Assembly: GCA_937959275.1 (NCBI GenBank)
Contig: CALGLU010000030.1
Coordinates: forward strand, 1-64,000
DNA length: 64,000 bases
Source of the DNA: an uncultured Saprospiraceae bacterium
GTDB lineage: Bacteria; Bacteroidota; Bacteroidia; Chitinophagales; Saprospiraceae
Reading direction: 5' to 3'
How positions within the stretch are numbered: the stretch's first letter is position 1; the number at the start of each line of letters is the position of its first letter. Of this stretch, positions 18,036-29,400 are shown in pieces. A model generated the notes under the pieces. The model searched no databases and was not told the DNA's origin. It was given only the letters and a program-made list of their open reading frames with translations. Position numbers and translations under genes: made by a program.

Positions 18036-19046
18036 ATGATAATAGGAATAATTTGGGCAGTCGTAGCAGGGATCATGTTAGGTCTTTATGCATTGCCAGA
18101 AAAATATGCGCAGGACTTTGAATTTGAAAACACTTGGGGATTAATGTTTTTGATCAATATGATCATTGTACCGATCTTGGCCGGTTTTCTTTTGGTCAAT
18201 CAATTTACTCAGGTGCTTGGGGCTATCCCTTCTGATGTCCTCATGAAGATGATCCTCGCTAGTTTGGCTTGGGGTATTGGCGTTATGATGTGGGGTAAAG
18301 CAATCAATCATATTGGTTTATCCTTAGGGTTTTCGATTTTCATTGGCACTGTCATCTTAGTTGGTTCATTATTACCATTCCTAGTTGACGGAGCCCCAGC
18401 ATCAAATATTTTTATGACAATTCTTGCTGGCATATTTGTAGTTCTTTTAGGTGTCATTGCCAACGGAAAAGCAGGACTTCTTAGAGAAAAGGATAAGGAT
18501 GAATCTACTGATACACAAAGTGGTTCTATGTCTATTGGTATTATTATCGCCATTGTTGGTGGATTACTAGCAACCGGATTTAGTTATGCCAATGCAGCAG
18601 GTAGACCGATCATCCATGAAGCCAGCCAAGCTGCAGGCAACCCTGAGTGGGTGACAGCCGTCGTCGTCATGTTTGTCATCTATATGGCAGGTGCTCTATT
18701 TGTGATTCCGTATTTCATATTCCACTTGAGTAAGAAAAAACTATGGGGCAATTTCAAATCTAACAAGCTGACAAAAAACATTGGTCTGACTTCCGTGATG
18801 GCAATTCTAAATTTCGCTGCCTCGGCTAGTTTTGCCTATGCTGCTTTTCAATTAGGGCAGGCAGGGAATACGGTGGGTTATGCTATTTTTAATACGGTTT
18901 GTGTAGCAGTGGCGATTATCAGTGGTTTGATTACTGGGGAATGGGCTCAAGCATCATCTAAGGCGAAGCGGTTTTTATTTATTGGCTTAGGCGCTATGGT
19001 GATTGGCGTGATAATTATTGCGTTTGGGAATAGCTTGGCTATGTGA
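18036..19046 (+). CDS. RhaT/DMT-type sugar permease
   Basis: Inner membrane transporter of 336 residues with about 10 hydrophobic helices and the N-terminal GIMLGLYALPEKYAQDFEFE pattern of L-rhamnose-proton symporter-like proteins of the drug/metabolite transporter superfamily. It starts 10 bp after the cycloisomerase and completes the metabolic part of the operon. Likely imports a deoxy- or anhydro-hexose such as L-AHG, or L-fucose/L-rhamnose-like sugars. The link to anhydrogalactose comes only from position. Confidence 0.8.
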   Translation: MIIGIIWAVVAGIMLGLYALPEKYAQDFEFENTWGLMFLINMIIVPILAGFLLVNQFTQVLGAIPSDVLMKMILASLAWGIGVMMWGKAINHIGLSLGFSIFIGTVILVGSLLPFLVDGAPASNIFMTILAGIFVVLLGVIANGKAGLLREKDKDESTDTQSGSMSIGIIIAIVGGLLATGFSYANAAGRPIIHEASQAAGNPEWVTAVVVMFVIYMAGALFVIPYFIFHLSKKKLWGNFKSNKLTKNIGLTSVMAILNFAASASFAYAAFQLGQAGNTVGYAIFNTVCVAVAIISGLITGEWAQASSKAKRFLFIGLGAMVIGVIIIAFGNSLAM

Positions 19047-19205
19047 TAACAACTTTCTTAAAAACTGCTCACTTATAACTGTTTTTCTCATCTCTTTTAG
19101 CGTGTTCAGATTATGTCTAGTTCTATTGGTCGTGTTTTTAGACAGCTGGAATTAAATTGATGCAATGTCAAGTTGCTTCATATTGATCTACATAAATCAA
19201 GACAC

Positions 19206-20585
19206 ATGAGAAAAATTAGTTTGTTTCATTTGCTCATTTCATTTTTTTCATTTAGCCTTCTTTCATGCGCTCAAGAACAACCAAATATTGTTTTTTTGTT
19301 TGCTGATGATGCTGGCTATGCAGATTTTGGTTTTCAAGGAAGTGAGGAAATCAAGACGCCAAATTTAGACAAGCTAGCTAAGCAAGGTGTGCGATTTACC
19401 CAAGCATATGTGTCTGATCCGACCTGTGGGCCGTCGAGAGCAGGCCTCATTACAGGTAAATATCAACAACGCTTTGGCTATGAAGAAAACAATGTGCCGG
19501 GTTACATGAGTGAAGTGTCTGCGGTGGACGGCGATGAGATGGGACTGCCCGTAGAAGAAATAACGATGGCAGATCATCTGAAAACTTTAGGTTATCGGAC
19601 CGCTGTTTTTGGGAAATGGCATCTAGGAGGTGCTGATCGATTTCATCCAATAAAAAGAGGCTTTGATGAATTTTATGGCTTTAGGGGTGGCGCACGGAGT
19701 TATTTCAAGTATGACACTGATCCAGAAGAATTGCAAAATAGAATGGAACGGGGATTTGGAAATTTTGAACCCATCGACGGTTACCTAACTGATAAATTGG
19801 GAGACGAAACTGTAGCATTTATAGAGAGAAATAAAGACCAACCATTCTTTGCCTACGTCGCTTTTAACGCAGTGCATACACCAATGCATGCCACAGAAGA
19901 GGACTTATATGAATTCCCTGAATTGACTGGAAAGAGAAAAACAGTTGCAGCAATGACCTTGTCGCTCGATCGAGCTTGTGGCAAAATATTAGATAAGCTC
20001 GCTGAACTTGGCTTGGATGACAATACCATTGTTGTATTCACAAACGATAATGGTGGACCTTGTGAACAAAATGCTTCTGTCAATCGTCCGCTGAGTGGAA
20101 CCAAATCAAATCATTTGGAAGGTGGGATCAGAGTTCCCTTTCTCATGAGGTATCCTGGTCAGATAAAAGCTAACTCAACGTATGATTACCCCATTTCTAC
20201 ACTCGATTTATTACCAACATTTTTTGCAGCGGGGCGAGGTGATGTGAGTTCTCTTGGTGACATAGATGGCGTGGATTTGCTTCCCTATGTACAAGGCAGA
20301 GCAGATGGTAGGCCACACCAGACACTGTATTGGAAAAAGGAAATTCGAGCAGCTGTTCGCGATGGTGATTGGAAATTAATTCGATACTCTGATAGACCTG
20401 CAGAACTTTATGACATCCCCACGGATATGGAAGAACGTAATAACCTTGCAGCTTTGCATCCAGAAAAAGTGAAGGAGCTCTATAAGAAAATATATCATTG
20501 GGAGCTGACCCATGAGCGAGCTCGATGGCTGCTACAGAGGAAGTACGAAAAGTTTGATATTGATAGAATGGATAAATACAGATAG
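19206..20585 (+). CDS. Family S1 sulfatase, secreted lipoprotein
   Basis: Formylglycine sulfatase, about 459 residues. The lipoprotein signal (SLLSC) is followed by [17 protein letters not shown] (calcium-site aspartates) and the maturation motif CGPSR with Cys74, the residue converted to formylglycine. Further motifs include GKWHLGG, the HTPMH active-site block and FTNDNGG (second metal site). I prefer the ATG at 19206; the ATG at 19173 adds a poor extension before the signal peptide. Subfamily cannot be set by eye. Its place before GH127 and GH16 suggests removal of sulfate from a sulfated galactan. Confidence 0.9.
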   Translation: MRKISLFHLLISFFSFSLLSCAQEQPNIVFLFADDAGYADFGFQGSEEIKTPNLDKLAKQGVRFTQAYVSDPTCGPSRAGLITGKYQQRFGYEENNVPGYMSEVSAVDGDEMGLPVEEITMADHLKTLGYRTAVFGKWHLGGADRFHPIKRGFDEFYGFRGGARSYFKYDTDPEELQNRMERGFGNFEPIDGYLTDKLGDETVAFIERNKDQPFFAYVAFNAVHTPMHATEEDLYEFPELTGKRKTVAAMTLSLDRACGKILDKLAELGLDDNTIVVFTNDNGGPCEQNASVNRPLSGTKSNHLEGGIRVPFLMRYPGQIKANSTYDYPISTLDLLPTFFAAGRGDVSSLGDIDGVDLLPYVQGRADGRPHQTLYWKKEIRAAVRDGDWKLIRYSDRPAELYDIPTDMEERNNLAALHPEKVKELYKKIYHWELTHERARWLLQRKYEKFDIDRMDKYR

Positions 20586-20598
20586 ACCTTTATCAAGT

Positions 20599-22584
20599 AT
20601 GAGTAAGCCAACGAAAAGCACAGCCAAATCAAATCTTAGTCAGCACAAAGTCTTACAACCAATTAGCTTAACCGACTGTAAATGGACCAAGGGATTTTGG
20701 GCGGATAAATTTAAAATCTGTCAGCAAGCTATGGTTCCCTATATGGAAAAACTTCTCTGTGGGAATGTGGGCCATGCGTTGAATAATTTTAAAATCGCAG
20801 CAGGACTAATAAAGGGACAACACAAAGGCATGTTTTGGCATGATGGCGATTTTTATAAATGGATAGAAGCAGCCATTCTCGTCTATGCACAGAGCCGAAA
20901 TAAAAAACTGCTACACACCATCAATGGTTATATAGAAATCATTGGCCAGGCCCAAGAAGAGGATGGCTATATCCAAACACAAATTCAACTCAGAGATGAT
21001 GTCGATCGGTATGAAAATCGGAAATATCATGAGATGTACAATACAGGTCATTTACTGATTAGCGCATGCAAACACTTTACGATTACCGGAAAAAGAAACT
21101 TTTTAAATATAGCGATTAAGCAAGCTGATTTACTGTATACTATTTTCTATCCAGATACGAAACAATTTGGCAGGTTTGGTTTTAATCAAACTCAAATCAT
21201 GGGTTTAGTAGAACTTTATAGAATTACAGAGAATAAAAAATATTTAAATTTAGCTGAACGCTTTATTAACAGAAGAGGCACATTCGACGTCATCCATCAT
21301 GAGACAACAGTCGGCTATCCAATAGGAGACATGGTGCAAGAGAGAACACCATTGAGAGAATCTTCGGAGGCGGTAGGCCATGCTGTACTCGCCTTATATT
21401 TTTATGCTGGTGCAGCTGATGTCGTAGCCGAGACGGGCGAAAAAAAACTATACCGAGCGCTCAATAGAATCTGGGATAACATCACAAATAAAAAAATGTA
21501 CATCACTGGTGCCGTGGGACAGACACATTATGGAGCTTCCACAAGCAGAGATAAAATCGAAGAAGGTTTTATTGACGAATATATGATGCCCAATATGACT
21601 GCATACAATGAAACCTGTGCAAATATTTGCAATGCATTATTTAATTATCGGATGCTGGGTCTGAATGGTAAATCACAACACGCTGACATTATCGAATTGG
21701 TGTTATTCAACAGTGGGCTTTCTGGTATTAGCCTGGACGGCAAAGAGTACTTCTATGCCAATCCGCTTCGCATGATCCATAACGCAAGAAGCTATAATGA
21801 TCATGAAAATGCAACTGAGACGCCTCAACGCGAGCCATACCTAGAGTGCTTTTGCTGCCCTCCCAATCTTGTCCGCACAGTCGCTCAAGTATCGAATTGG
21901 GCATATAGCTTATCAAACAATGGGCTGACAGTGAACTTGTATGGAGCCAACACATTAGATACAAAACTGTCAGATGGCACAAGCATTAAATTGACTCAAT
22001 CCACAAACTATCCGTGGGAAGGCCTGGTAAACATTAAAGTAAACCAATGTAAAAAAACACCATTTGACATTCAATTGAGAATTCCTGAGTGGGCAGCAGG
22101 CACAACAATATCAGTAAACGGAATTCCGCTTAAGTCTAAAATTAATGCAGGGAAATATACTTCTATTAAAAGAGCTTGGCGGCCATCTGATACGATCACT
22201 ATTGATATGCCGATGGATATAAAATTAGTCGAAGGCAATCCTCGCATAGAAGAGCTTAGAAATCAGATCGCTATCCAACGGGGTCCAATCGTGTATTGCA
22301 TTGAATCACCAGACTTGCCAAAGAAGACAGACATTCTTGACATCTATTTTCCAGCTAGCTCACATTTATCCGCTAAACACAGACCGAATTTTTTAGGCGG
22401 CCTAACCACGATAGAAGGATCTCTCTTAATCAGAAAAGATAAAGTCTCTGGCATGTACAGCCATGTCAAAAACCCAAAATGGGAAACAATGGATGCGACC
22501 TTCATTCCCTACTATGCGTGGAGTAACAGAGGCTTGGCAGAAATGACTGTTTTTATGCCCGTCGTTTGGCCTTTATCCGAATAA
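20599..22584 (+). CDS. GH127-family enzyme (DUF1680, beta-L-arabinofuranosidase fold)
   Basis: Retaining glycosidase with a zinc-cysteine active site. Counting from the ATG at 20599 (661 residues), YNETCANIC supplies Glu338 and Cys340 and ECFCCPPN supplies Cys419 and Cys420. These are the zinc ligands and the cysteine nucleophile region known from HypBA1. An upstream ATG at 20512 overlaps the sulfatase and is probably not used. No signal peptide, so intracellular. HypBA1 cleaves beta-L-arabinofuranose, but marine GH127 members in carrageenan loci release 3,6-anhydro-D-galactose. In this galactan operon a galactan-derived oligosaccharide is likelier than arabinan. Confidence 0.88.
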   Translation: MSKPTKSTAKSNLSQHKVLQPISLTDCKWTKGFWADKFKICQQAMVPYMEKLLCGNVGHALNNFKIAAGLIKGQHKGMFWHDGDFYKWIEAAILVYAQSRNKKLLHTINGYIEIIGQAQEEDGYIQTQIQLRDDVDRYENRKYHEMYNTGHLLISACKHFTITGKRNFLNIAIKQADLLYTIFYPDTKQFGRFGFNQTQIMGLVELYRITENKKYLNLAERFINRRGTFDVIHHETTVGYPIGDMVQERTPLRESSEAVGHAVLALYFYAGAADVVAETGEKKLYRALNRIWDNITNKKMYITGAVGQTHYGASTSRDKIEEGFIDEYMMPNMTAYNETCANICNALFNYRMLGLNGKSQHADIIELVLFNSGLSGISLDGKEYFYANPLRMIHNARSYNDHENATETPQREPYLECFCCPPNLVRTVAQVSNWAYSLSNNGLTVNLYGANTLDTKLSDGTSIKLTQSTNYPWEGLVNIKVNQCKKTPFDIQLRIPEWAAGTTISVNGIPLKSKINAGKYTSIKRAWRPSDTITIDMPMDIKLVEGNPRIEELRNQIAIQRGPIVYCIESPDLPKKTDILDIYFPASSHLSAKHRPNFLGGLTTIEGSLLIRKDKVSGMYSHVKNPKWETMDATFIPYYAWSNRGLAEMTVFMPVVWPLSE

Positions 22585-22591
22585 AGTAAAT

Positions 22592-24058
22592 ATGCATATG
22601 AAAACACATTTAAAAACCAGTTTAAGTTCATCGATTTTCTTGTTTTTTATTTGCCTAACTGTTGGTTGTAAATCTCAAATCACGATTAACAAAGAATCAC
22701 AAATACAAAACCCAATGCCTTTTTCTGATCCACAGAACACAGGTGGTTGGATTTTAAATGAAGACATAAGCGATGAATTTGAAGGTACAGACATTGATGA
22801 ATCCAAATGGTTCGTGCAAGGTAAAAGAGGTGACTATTATATTTGGAAAGGGAGAGCTCCTTCGCAATTTGCACCACACAATGTAAACGTAGAAGACGGT
22901 AAATTAAAACTCAAAACACAATGGGAGCCAGATTTCAATTTTGCTGAAGAAGAATATGCGGGTGCCTACTATGGTATTTTTGAAGATAAACCGATGCCTG
23001 TGACAACAGCAGGTATTATTTCTAAAAAACGATTTCTGAATGGCTACATGGAGGTTAAGTCAAAAGCTGGCAATGCAGCCATCACAGCTGCATTTTGGGC
23101 AATCGGCTATGAGCAAGAATTAGATGTCTACGAATTAATGGGGAAGCCGCAATTAGAGGGAAATATTAGAGAAAATTGGTTTAAGTCGACGGTGCATGAT
23201 TGGAGTCCACCCGCAGTACGCCCGACACGCGTCATCGAGTATACGAAGAAAGATCTTCCCTATCGAGTGGCGGATGAGTTTCATGTGTATGGTGCAGAAT
23301 GGGGCGTTGATTATCTAACACTATTTATCGATGGTGAGCAAGTATTCCATGTTACACAAGATGAAGTTGGGACAGATTGGGTCCTTAATAATCCAATGGA
23401 AGTCTGGTTGGATTCAGAAATCTTCAGGTGGTTGGGTATGCCAGACCCTAATGATCTTCCAGTTGAATTTGAAGTCGAATATATGAGAGTATGGCAAAAA
23501 CCAACAGACAATGTATTAGCAAAACAATTCTTTGGCTTTGAAGGCCCCATTTTAAATGAGAAGGTACCTAGACCATTGACCTTACTTCCTGAAAGTTCGG
23601 TGCCAGATGAGTATCAAAAATTTTGGTTGATCGATTCTTCATCAGCGCAGTATTTACAAATTGTGAAAGAAGAGAGAGCATCAGGTGTTAACAGTTTAAA
23701 GTTTACCGGCTATGGTAAAAATGAGACCATGCAGGTCGACCAACTCGTCGCTCAAACGCCACCTGGCTCCCTGCAAATCCCCGCTGGTGAATATGCGCTG
23801 TCTATGCAGATATGGTTGGACCAAGGTCGTGAGGTGGAACGCCTTCATTTAGTGTTGGATCAAACTGATGCTACATTAAAACCAATCGAACTTGGCCAGT
23901 TAGAAAGACGAAAATGGGTAACCGTAACTCAGAATGTATCATTCTCCCAAGCGACGAATGCCAATGCTCAGTTTAGAATTGAATTACGCAAATCAGAGGC
24001 CCCTGAAACAAAAGCGGCAAAAATGTACATTGATGATATCACATTAATTAAAAACTGA
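22592..24058 (+). CDS. GH16 endo-galactanase (agarase/porphyranase-like) lipoprotein with C-terminal carbohydrate-binding-like domain
   Basis: Endo-acting retaining glycoside hydrolase. The 488-residue protein begins with a lipobox (TVGC, Cys26). The GH16 domain covers about 48-305 and has the beta-bulge catalytic motif E-L-D-V-Y-E (nucleophile Glu176, Asp178, acid/base Glu181), the arrangement seen in agarases and porphyranases. A second beta-rich domain (about 315-488) resembles CBM4-type modules by appearance only. It starts 8 bp after the GH127 gene. Whether it cuts agarose, porphyran or a carrageenan cannot be decided by eye; the GH117 and anhydro-L-galactose genes favour agaran-type chains. 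Confidence 0.85.
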   Translation: MHMKTHLKTSLSSSIFLFFICLTVGCKSQITINKESQIQNPMPFSDPQNTGGWILNEDISDEFEGTDIDESKWFVQGKRGDYYIWKGRAPSQFAPHNVNVEDGKLKLKTQWEPDFNFAEEEYAGAYYGIFEDKPMPVTTAGIISKKRFLNGYMEVKSKAGNAAITAAFWAIGYEQELDVYELMGKPQLEGNIRENWFKSTVHDWSPPAVRPTRVIEYTKKDLPYRVADEFHVYGAEWGVDYLTLFIDGEQVFHVTQDEVGTDWVLNNPMEVWLDSEIFRWLGMPDPNDLPVEFEVEYMRVWQKPTDNVLAKQFFGFEGPILNEKVPRPLTLLPESSVPDEYQKFWLIDSSSAQYLQIVKEERASGVNSLKFTGYGKNETMQVDQLVAQTPPGSLQIPAGEYALSMQIWLDQGREVERLHLVLDQTDATLKPIELGQLERRKWVTVTQNVSFSQATNANAQFRIELRKSEAPETKAAKMYIDDITLIKN

Positions 24059-24128
24059 AAGTCGAAAAATTTAGAGGCAAATCTACCACTGCTTACAACT
24101 CATTTATTGTAAGGTTTACAATCTTAAT

Positions 24129-25808
24129 ATGATGCATAAAAACTTAAGTAAAATGAAACATTACATTATTTTTTTAGTAGGCGTATTCTTATGTTTTGGC
24201 TGTCAACCCACCCCAGAAATTACAGACAAGAAAAAACCAAATATACTCTTCATTGCTATTGATGACCTCAGACCTGAGTTAGGCTGTTATGGTTCGCCAA
24301 TTGCAAAATCTCCGAATTTAGATGCATTGGCTAATGATGGTATTTTGTTCAATAGAGCCTATTGCCAACAAGCCATTTGCAGCCCATCCCGCGCCAGCTT
24401 AATGACAGGCACCCGTCCTGAGACTATAGGCATCATAGAAAACTACACCTATTTCAGAGACCTCAATCCCGATATCATTACACTTCCACAACACTTCCGC
24501 GCCAATGGCTACGAGACAGTGTATCATGGCAAAATCTATCATGGCAAATTTACTGATGAAGAATTATCCTGGAGTCGAAAACCTGCAACAGACAAAGTGG
24601 CTGTACCAAAACCGAAATTAGTTGGCGGCTATGCGTCAGCGGAAAATCAAAAAATATTCAGAGACAATCAAGAAGCAATCAGAAAGAAATATGGAAGTGT
24701 TGAACATTATGCGCTTGGAAGAGGTCCCGCATATGAGCGTGCTGATGTGCCTGACCACACCTATCCTGATGGATACAATGTCGATCTTGCGATTGCAACA
24801 ATGAAGGATATGTTGGCACAAAACGATAAGCCTTTTTTCTTGGGTCTAGGCTTTGTGATGCCGCATTTGGATTGGCGGGCGCCAGCTAAGTATTGGGATA
24901 TGTATGACAGGGACGCTATACCAATGGCTGAATATCAGTCAGCTCCAGAAGATGGGGCGGCGATGGGATTGCATGCTTCTTTTGAATTGCGTGTGCGTGC
25001 AGGGATACCAAAGAGCGGACCTATAGAAGGTGAACTTGCTAGGACACTCAAGCATGGTTATCTAGCTTGCGTCAGTTATATTGATGCACAGATAGGTCGA
25101 ATGATCACTGCTTTAGATGATGCTGGGATTAAGGACAATACAATCATTGTTGTTTGGGGAGATCATGGATGGCACTTGGGAGATATGGGTGTCTGGGGCA
25201 AGGCGACGAATTATGAAATCGGCACACGAGTGCCGCTCATGATATGGACACCTGATTTATTGAAGAAAAACAGAGGGCAGAAAACGGATGCCTTAGTGGA
25301 ATTAATCGATATGTATCCGACATTGTGCGATCTAGCAGGGATTGAAAAACCAGCTCATTTGGAAGGGTACAGTTTTGAGCCCTTGTTGCATAATCCTTCT
25401 TTGAATTGGAAAACAGCGGCCTTTAGTCAATACCCAAATCCGGCTTTAAGAGAGTGGGCAGCCAATCCACTCACATCAGGCATGAGAGAGACATATTTTG
25501 GGCCATTAATTGAAGAAGTAGAATCTCGTATTATTGAACAACAGCAAAAAAAATGGGACCGTCGCCTTTTTGAAAACGATTTGATGGGTTATAGCATGAG
25601 GACAAAGCAACATAGACTGATCGCCTGGAAGAATTACAAACAACCAAGTGACCCGCCATTATATCTCGAGCTCTATGATCACAGTACCGATCCAGCAGAA
25701 ACAAAAAACATAGCTGCTGCTAATCCTGAACTTCTTTCGGAGCTATTAATTCAGCTCGAAAAAGGGTGGAAAGGAAGTCTTCCAGAAACGAAAGCTCATT
25801 CATTTTGA
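24129..25808 (+). CDS. Family S1 sulfatase, iduronate-2-sulfatase-like, secreted lipoprotein
   Basis: Second formylglycine sulfatase of the locus, 559 residues. A lipoprotein signal (CFGC, Cys25) precedes PNILFIAIDDLRPELGCYG, the block typical of iduronate-2-sulfatase-like enzymes, and the CSPSR maturation motif (Cys84). GDHGWHLGDMGVWGK near 345 is the second active-site block. The ATG at 24153 (ninth codon) is an alternative start. It is the last gene of the plus-strand run and differs clearly from the first sulfatase, so the two probably remove sulfate from different positions of the galactan. Confidence 0.9.
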   Translation: MMHKNLSKMKHYIIFLVGVFLCFGCQPTPEITDKKKPNILFIAIDDLRPELGCYGSPIAKSPNLDALANDGILFNRAYCQQAICSPSRASLMTGTRPETIGIIENYTYFRDLNPDIITLPQHFRANGYETVYHGKIYHGKFTDEELSWSRKPATDKVAVPKPKLVGGYASAENQKIFRDNQEAIRKKYGSVEHYALGRGPAYERADVPDHTYPDGYNVDLAIATMKDMLAQNDKPFFLGLGFVMPHLDWRAPAKYWDMYDRDAIPMAEYQSAPEDGAAMGLHASFELRVRAGIPKSGPIEGELARTLKHGYLACVSYIDAQIGRMITALDDAGIKDNTIIVVWGDHGWHLGDMGVWGKATNYEIGTRVPLMIWTPDLLKKNRGQKTDALVELIDMYPTLCDLAGIEKPAHLEGYSFEPLLHNPSLNWKTAAFSQYPNPALREWAANPLTSGMRETYFGPLIEEVESRIIEQQQKKWDRRLFENDLMGYSMRTKQHRLIAWKNYKQPSDPPLYLELYDHSTDPAETKNIAAANPELLSELLIQLEKGWKGSLPETKAHSF

Positions 25809-25879
25809 GCCAAAACAACAAGTACTACATAAGTGATTTAATTTATTAGCTGATGTGCGGCGACCTCTGTAAAAATATT

Positions 25880-26230
25880 GAAAATTGAACTGACATTCTG
25901 AACCTAACTGTCCGGAAGGCAGGCTTAATTCAGGATCTCAAAATAACAGATTCTAAATCAAGTTGTCTATGTCAAGTTATATAATAATCTGTTATTTAAT
26001 GTCTTACACAGTCGAAAAACTGTCATTTCGAGGGACGTGTCAGCCGAGAAAACTGTCATTTCGAGGGAGGCCTAAGCCGAGTCGAGAAATACTACGAAAC
26101 ACATAAACCCAGTTCAAAAAGAATATAACCAGATTTCGGATCGAGCCCAAAATGACGGATGCTCTTGTTTGTCATTAGGTTAACTCTACCGGCGATCAGG
26201 AACTGGTTTCTCGGAATGACGGGCATTATG
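25880..26230. repeat. Second cluster of short palindromic intergenic repeats
   Basis: The 596-bp gap holds several degenerate members of the family seen at 6.96-7.35 kb: ACATTCTGAACC..GGAAGGCAGGC..ATTCAGGATC near 25891-25941, two tandem ACTGTCATTTCGAGGGA units near 26020 and 26050, AGATTTCGGATCGAGCCCAA near 26131, and GGTTTCTCGGAATGACGG near 26204. The only long minus-strand ORF here is a translation of these repeats. Confidence 0.55.
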
Positions 26231-26404
26231 CAAATTACCAAAGAGCGTAATTTGTTTTGTATACTTGCTCTAATCCGTAGAGCTCTAATTTTAAAAAAAG
26301 GAAAACCTTTCATAAGAAAAAAGCTATATTTAGAAGAATCGCTGGCAATCACATGAAATGACTGCACCATGTGAACTACGATTCTTAATGAATTTTGAAC
26401 AGCT

Positions 26405-29400
26405 TTGTTCAAATTAATTTCCAACAAATATCCGAATTACTTGAGCCGTTATTCCAACAATAATATCCTACAAGTCAATCCACAGCTGATTACAAGTCTG
26501 ATCTGCGCTTTGCTTATAATTAGTCAATCCGCAGTAATATTCAGTCAACCTAGCAAATTTGATGATACTCCTTTTAATAAGGTGCAATTCAAACATTTGA
26601 CATCCGATCAGGGCTTAGCACATAATAGGGTTCATTCTGCGATCATGGACACGAAAGGCTTTATGTGGTTTGGTACTCAAGATGGGTTGACACGGTGGGA
26701 CGGCTACAGCACCAAAAATTATTATCCAAGACTTGGGGATTCAACAGCTATTTCTGGATCCTTGGTCACTGGTCTTGCCATAGATAGAAAGGGCTATATG
26801 TGGGCTGTCTCACATCAAGGAGATATATGCAGGTATGATCAGGAGACAGATTTATTTACAACATTTCATTATCCGACATTTGCAAATGATGTTGTGATTA
26901 CCGCGGAGATGGAGCTTCACATCGATAACAATAATATTATTTGGATTGGGACCTTTGATGATGGTATCATTCGATTCGATCCAGAGACTAAAGTATTTAA
27001 TCAATACAATGTTGTAGAAAATTTAAGCAAGGATGACGACCGAGTAAAAAAGAATTCTGTCTTGGTCATTGAGGAAGATCATGTAGATCCCAATATGATG
27101 TGGCTCGGTACAAATAACGGATTATTTAGTTTTGATAAAACATCAAAAAAAGCGATTGCTCACTCGCCATCTAATGTCTCTGCAACCGCTCCAGCTGTTC
27201 GAGGCATTTACAGAGATCTTGCTGACAATGTATGGGTAGCTACTTTGGGGAATGGGGTTGCCAAATATATGATCGATTCTAAAGAATGGGAATTTTATGC
27301 GCCTGACGAATCCATGCTAGCACAACATAATTATAGCGTCAATTTTATCAATGACCTATCTTATAAGTCCCCAACAGAATTATGGGTTTGTAGTACTGAA
27401 TATGGTTCTGGAAGCTTTAACTTGGACACTAAAGCGTTTACATTTTTCGAAGCGAATCCAACCTCACCGACATCGATTAAGAGTAATACATCGAATAAAG
27501 TATACACTGACCCCAATGGGACAGTTTGGTGGATGCAATCCAATAATGGCATAAGTTATATGGAGCCAAGCTGCCAAATTTTTCAGTTTAAGAATTTTGA
27601 TATTCCGACTTCTCAATCTTCTTGGAACAAGTTTTTATCTGATTTTACCTATGATGCTAAAAATAATATTCTTTATGGCGTCGGTCATGTCAAAGATGGT
27701 TTATTCGAAATAGATCATGCGGCAGGAGAGATTAAGCCAATAGAATTTCTAGGATTTGAAGGACAGATCAGTCAGTACAACTCCGTAATCTGGACATCTC
27801 AAGGTGACATATTAGTTGGTGGATTTCATAATATAAATGCCTCTTATGAAGACTTAAAACATTCGCCCTTACTTCGATTAGATAAAGACATTCAAAAATT
27901 AGTACCGTACCAGGTTGACATATTTGACAAGCTGCAAGATAAAAATATCAACTATTTGCTTGAAGATTCTAATCAGGCGATTTGGATCACAACGGATGAT
28001 GGTTTTTTATTTCGTTACGATGCAAAATCCAGCACACTCAATGAATATTATTTAAAAGTGAGAAAAGGAGCTGGTATAAATTTTTTGGTCGAAGATGTGC
28101 AACGAAATCAATTATACTGTGCAAGCTTTAATGGGATATTTAGCTTTGACCTGGACACACATACCTTTCAACTCCTAAAGGGCACTGAAGAATATTCTTC
28201 AAAAGGTATTGCTATTTCTAAAAATACAGATCAACTGTGGATCGGAACTCGACAAATTGGTGTCCAATGTTATGACTTGAATCAAAACAAATTATTACCT
28301 ATCAATAATTATCGAAATGCACCTCGAACACCAGTAGAAAAGGTATTTATCGACAAGCAAAATAGAACCTGGGCGACAACAGAAAGAGGTATCTTTTTAC
28401 TCAATCCTGAGCTAAAATCATTTTACGATTTCGGTAGCAAGAATGGCATCCCTAACGATTTTTTTTATTCACAAGGTGTTCATGTATTAGAAGACGGAAC
28501 GATCATCATGGGGCAGCAAGGTGGCTATTATTATTTTCACCCAGATGGATTAGACGCTACATTAGATTCTGGACCAGTACTGATCACGGATTTCTTAGTC
28601 AATCAACATGAGATTATCAAGACAAGAGATGATCTTGGCAAATTTGACATAACGCTTCCTTATGATCAGAACTCCATATCAATTGGCTTTTCCTCAATTA
28701 GTTACTGTCAACAAGAAAAAGTGATTTTTGAATATAAGTTAGATGGATTAGAGCAAGACTGGACTGTTCCAATTAGTCATACGCGGATGATACGTTATCC
28801 TGCACTCCCTCCTGGGAAATATTCGTTTATGGTCAAAAAAATAGGTGCACCTGACGATCAAATAGAACGTATGAACATCCATATTACACCACCCTTTTGG
28901 CTATCATGGATTGCCTATTTCATCTATGCCTGTTTGTTTTTATATGCTGTCAATTGGGTATTTGGTATCAGATTAAGACGTCAAAAAGAGAAGGAAGAAT
29001 TGCGTCTTAAAATTTCATCTGATATACACGATGATGTTGGTTCGCTACTTGCCTCTTTGGCTATGCAATCAGAAATTATGTCTATGCATAAGGAGGGAAA
29101 TGAGAAAAAAGCTCTTCTAGATATAAGCCATATGGGCAGGGATGCAATGGACAGACTCAGAGACATTGTCTGGGCACTAGATTCTCGAAGGGATAAATTT
29201 GAAAATCTAATTGATAAAATGAGACACTTCTTGGATAGCAATTTAGCACAATCAAGGTTTGCTTACACATTCAATTATGACAAGATTCCAGAGAAACAAT
29301 TTATTCGTCCTGATGTCCGGCAGAATATTTATCTATTATTTAAAGAGGCAATTACGAATTTGAGAAAGCATTCGAATGGCGATAAAGCATTTATTGACTT

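Noticed and set aside
20512-20598. Earlier start for the GH127 gene overlapping the sulfatase
   Set aside because: It adds 29 unrelated residues; from the ATG at 20599 the active-site numbering matches HypBA1 (Glu338, Cys340).
26092-26427. 111-codon minus-strand ORF after the second sulfatase
   Set aside because: It reads through the dispersed palindromic repeats and overlaps the sensor kinase start; no domain or signal.
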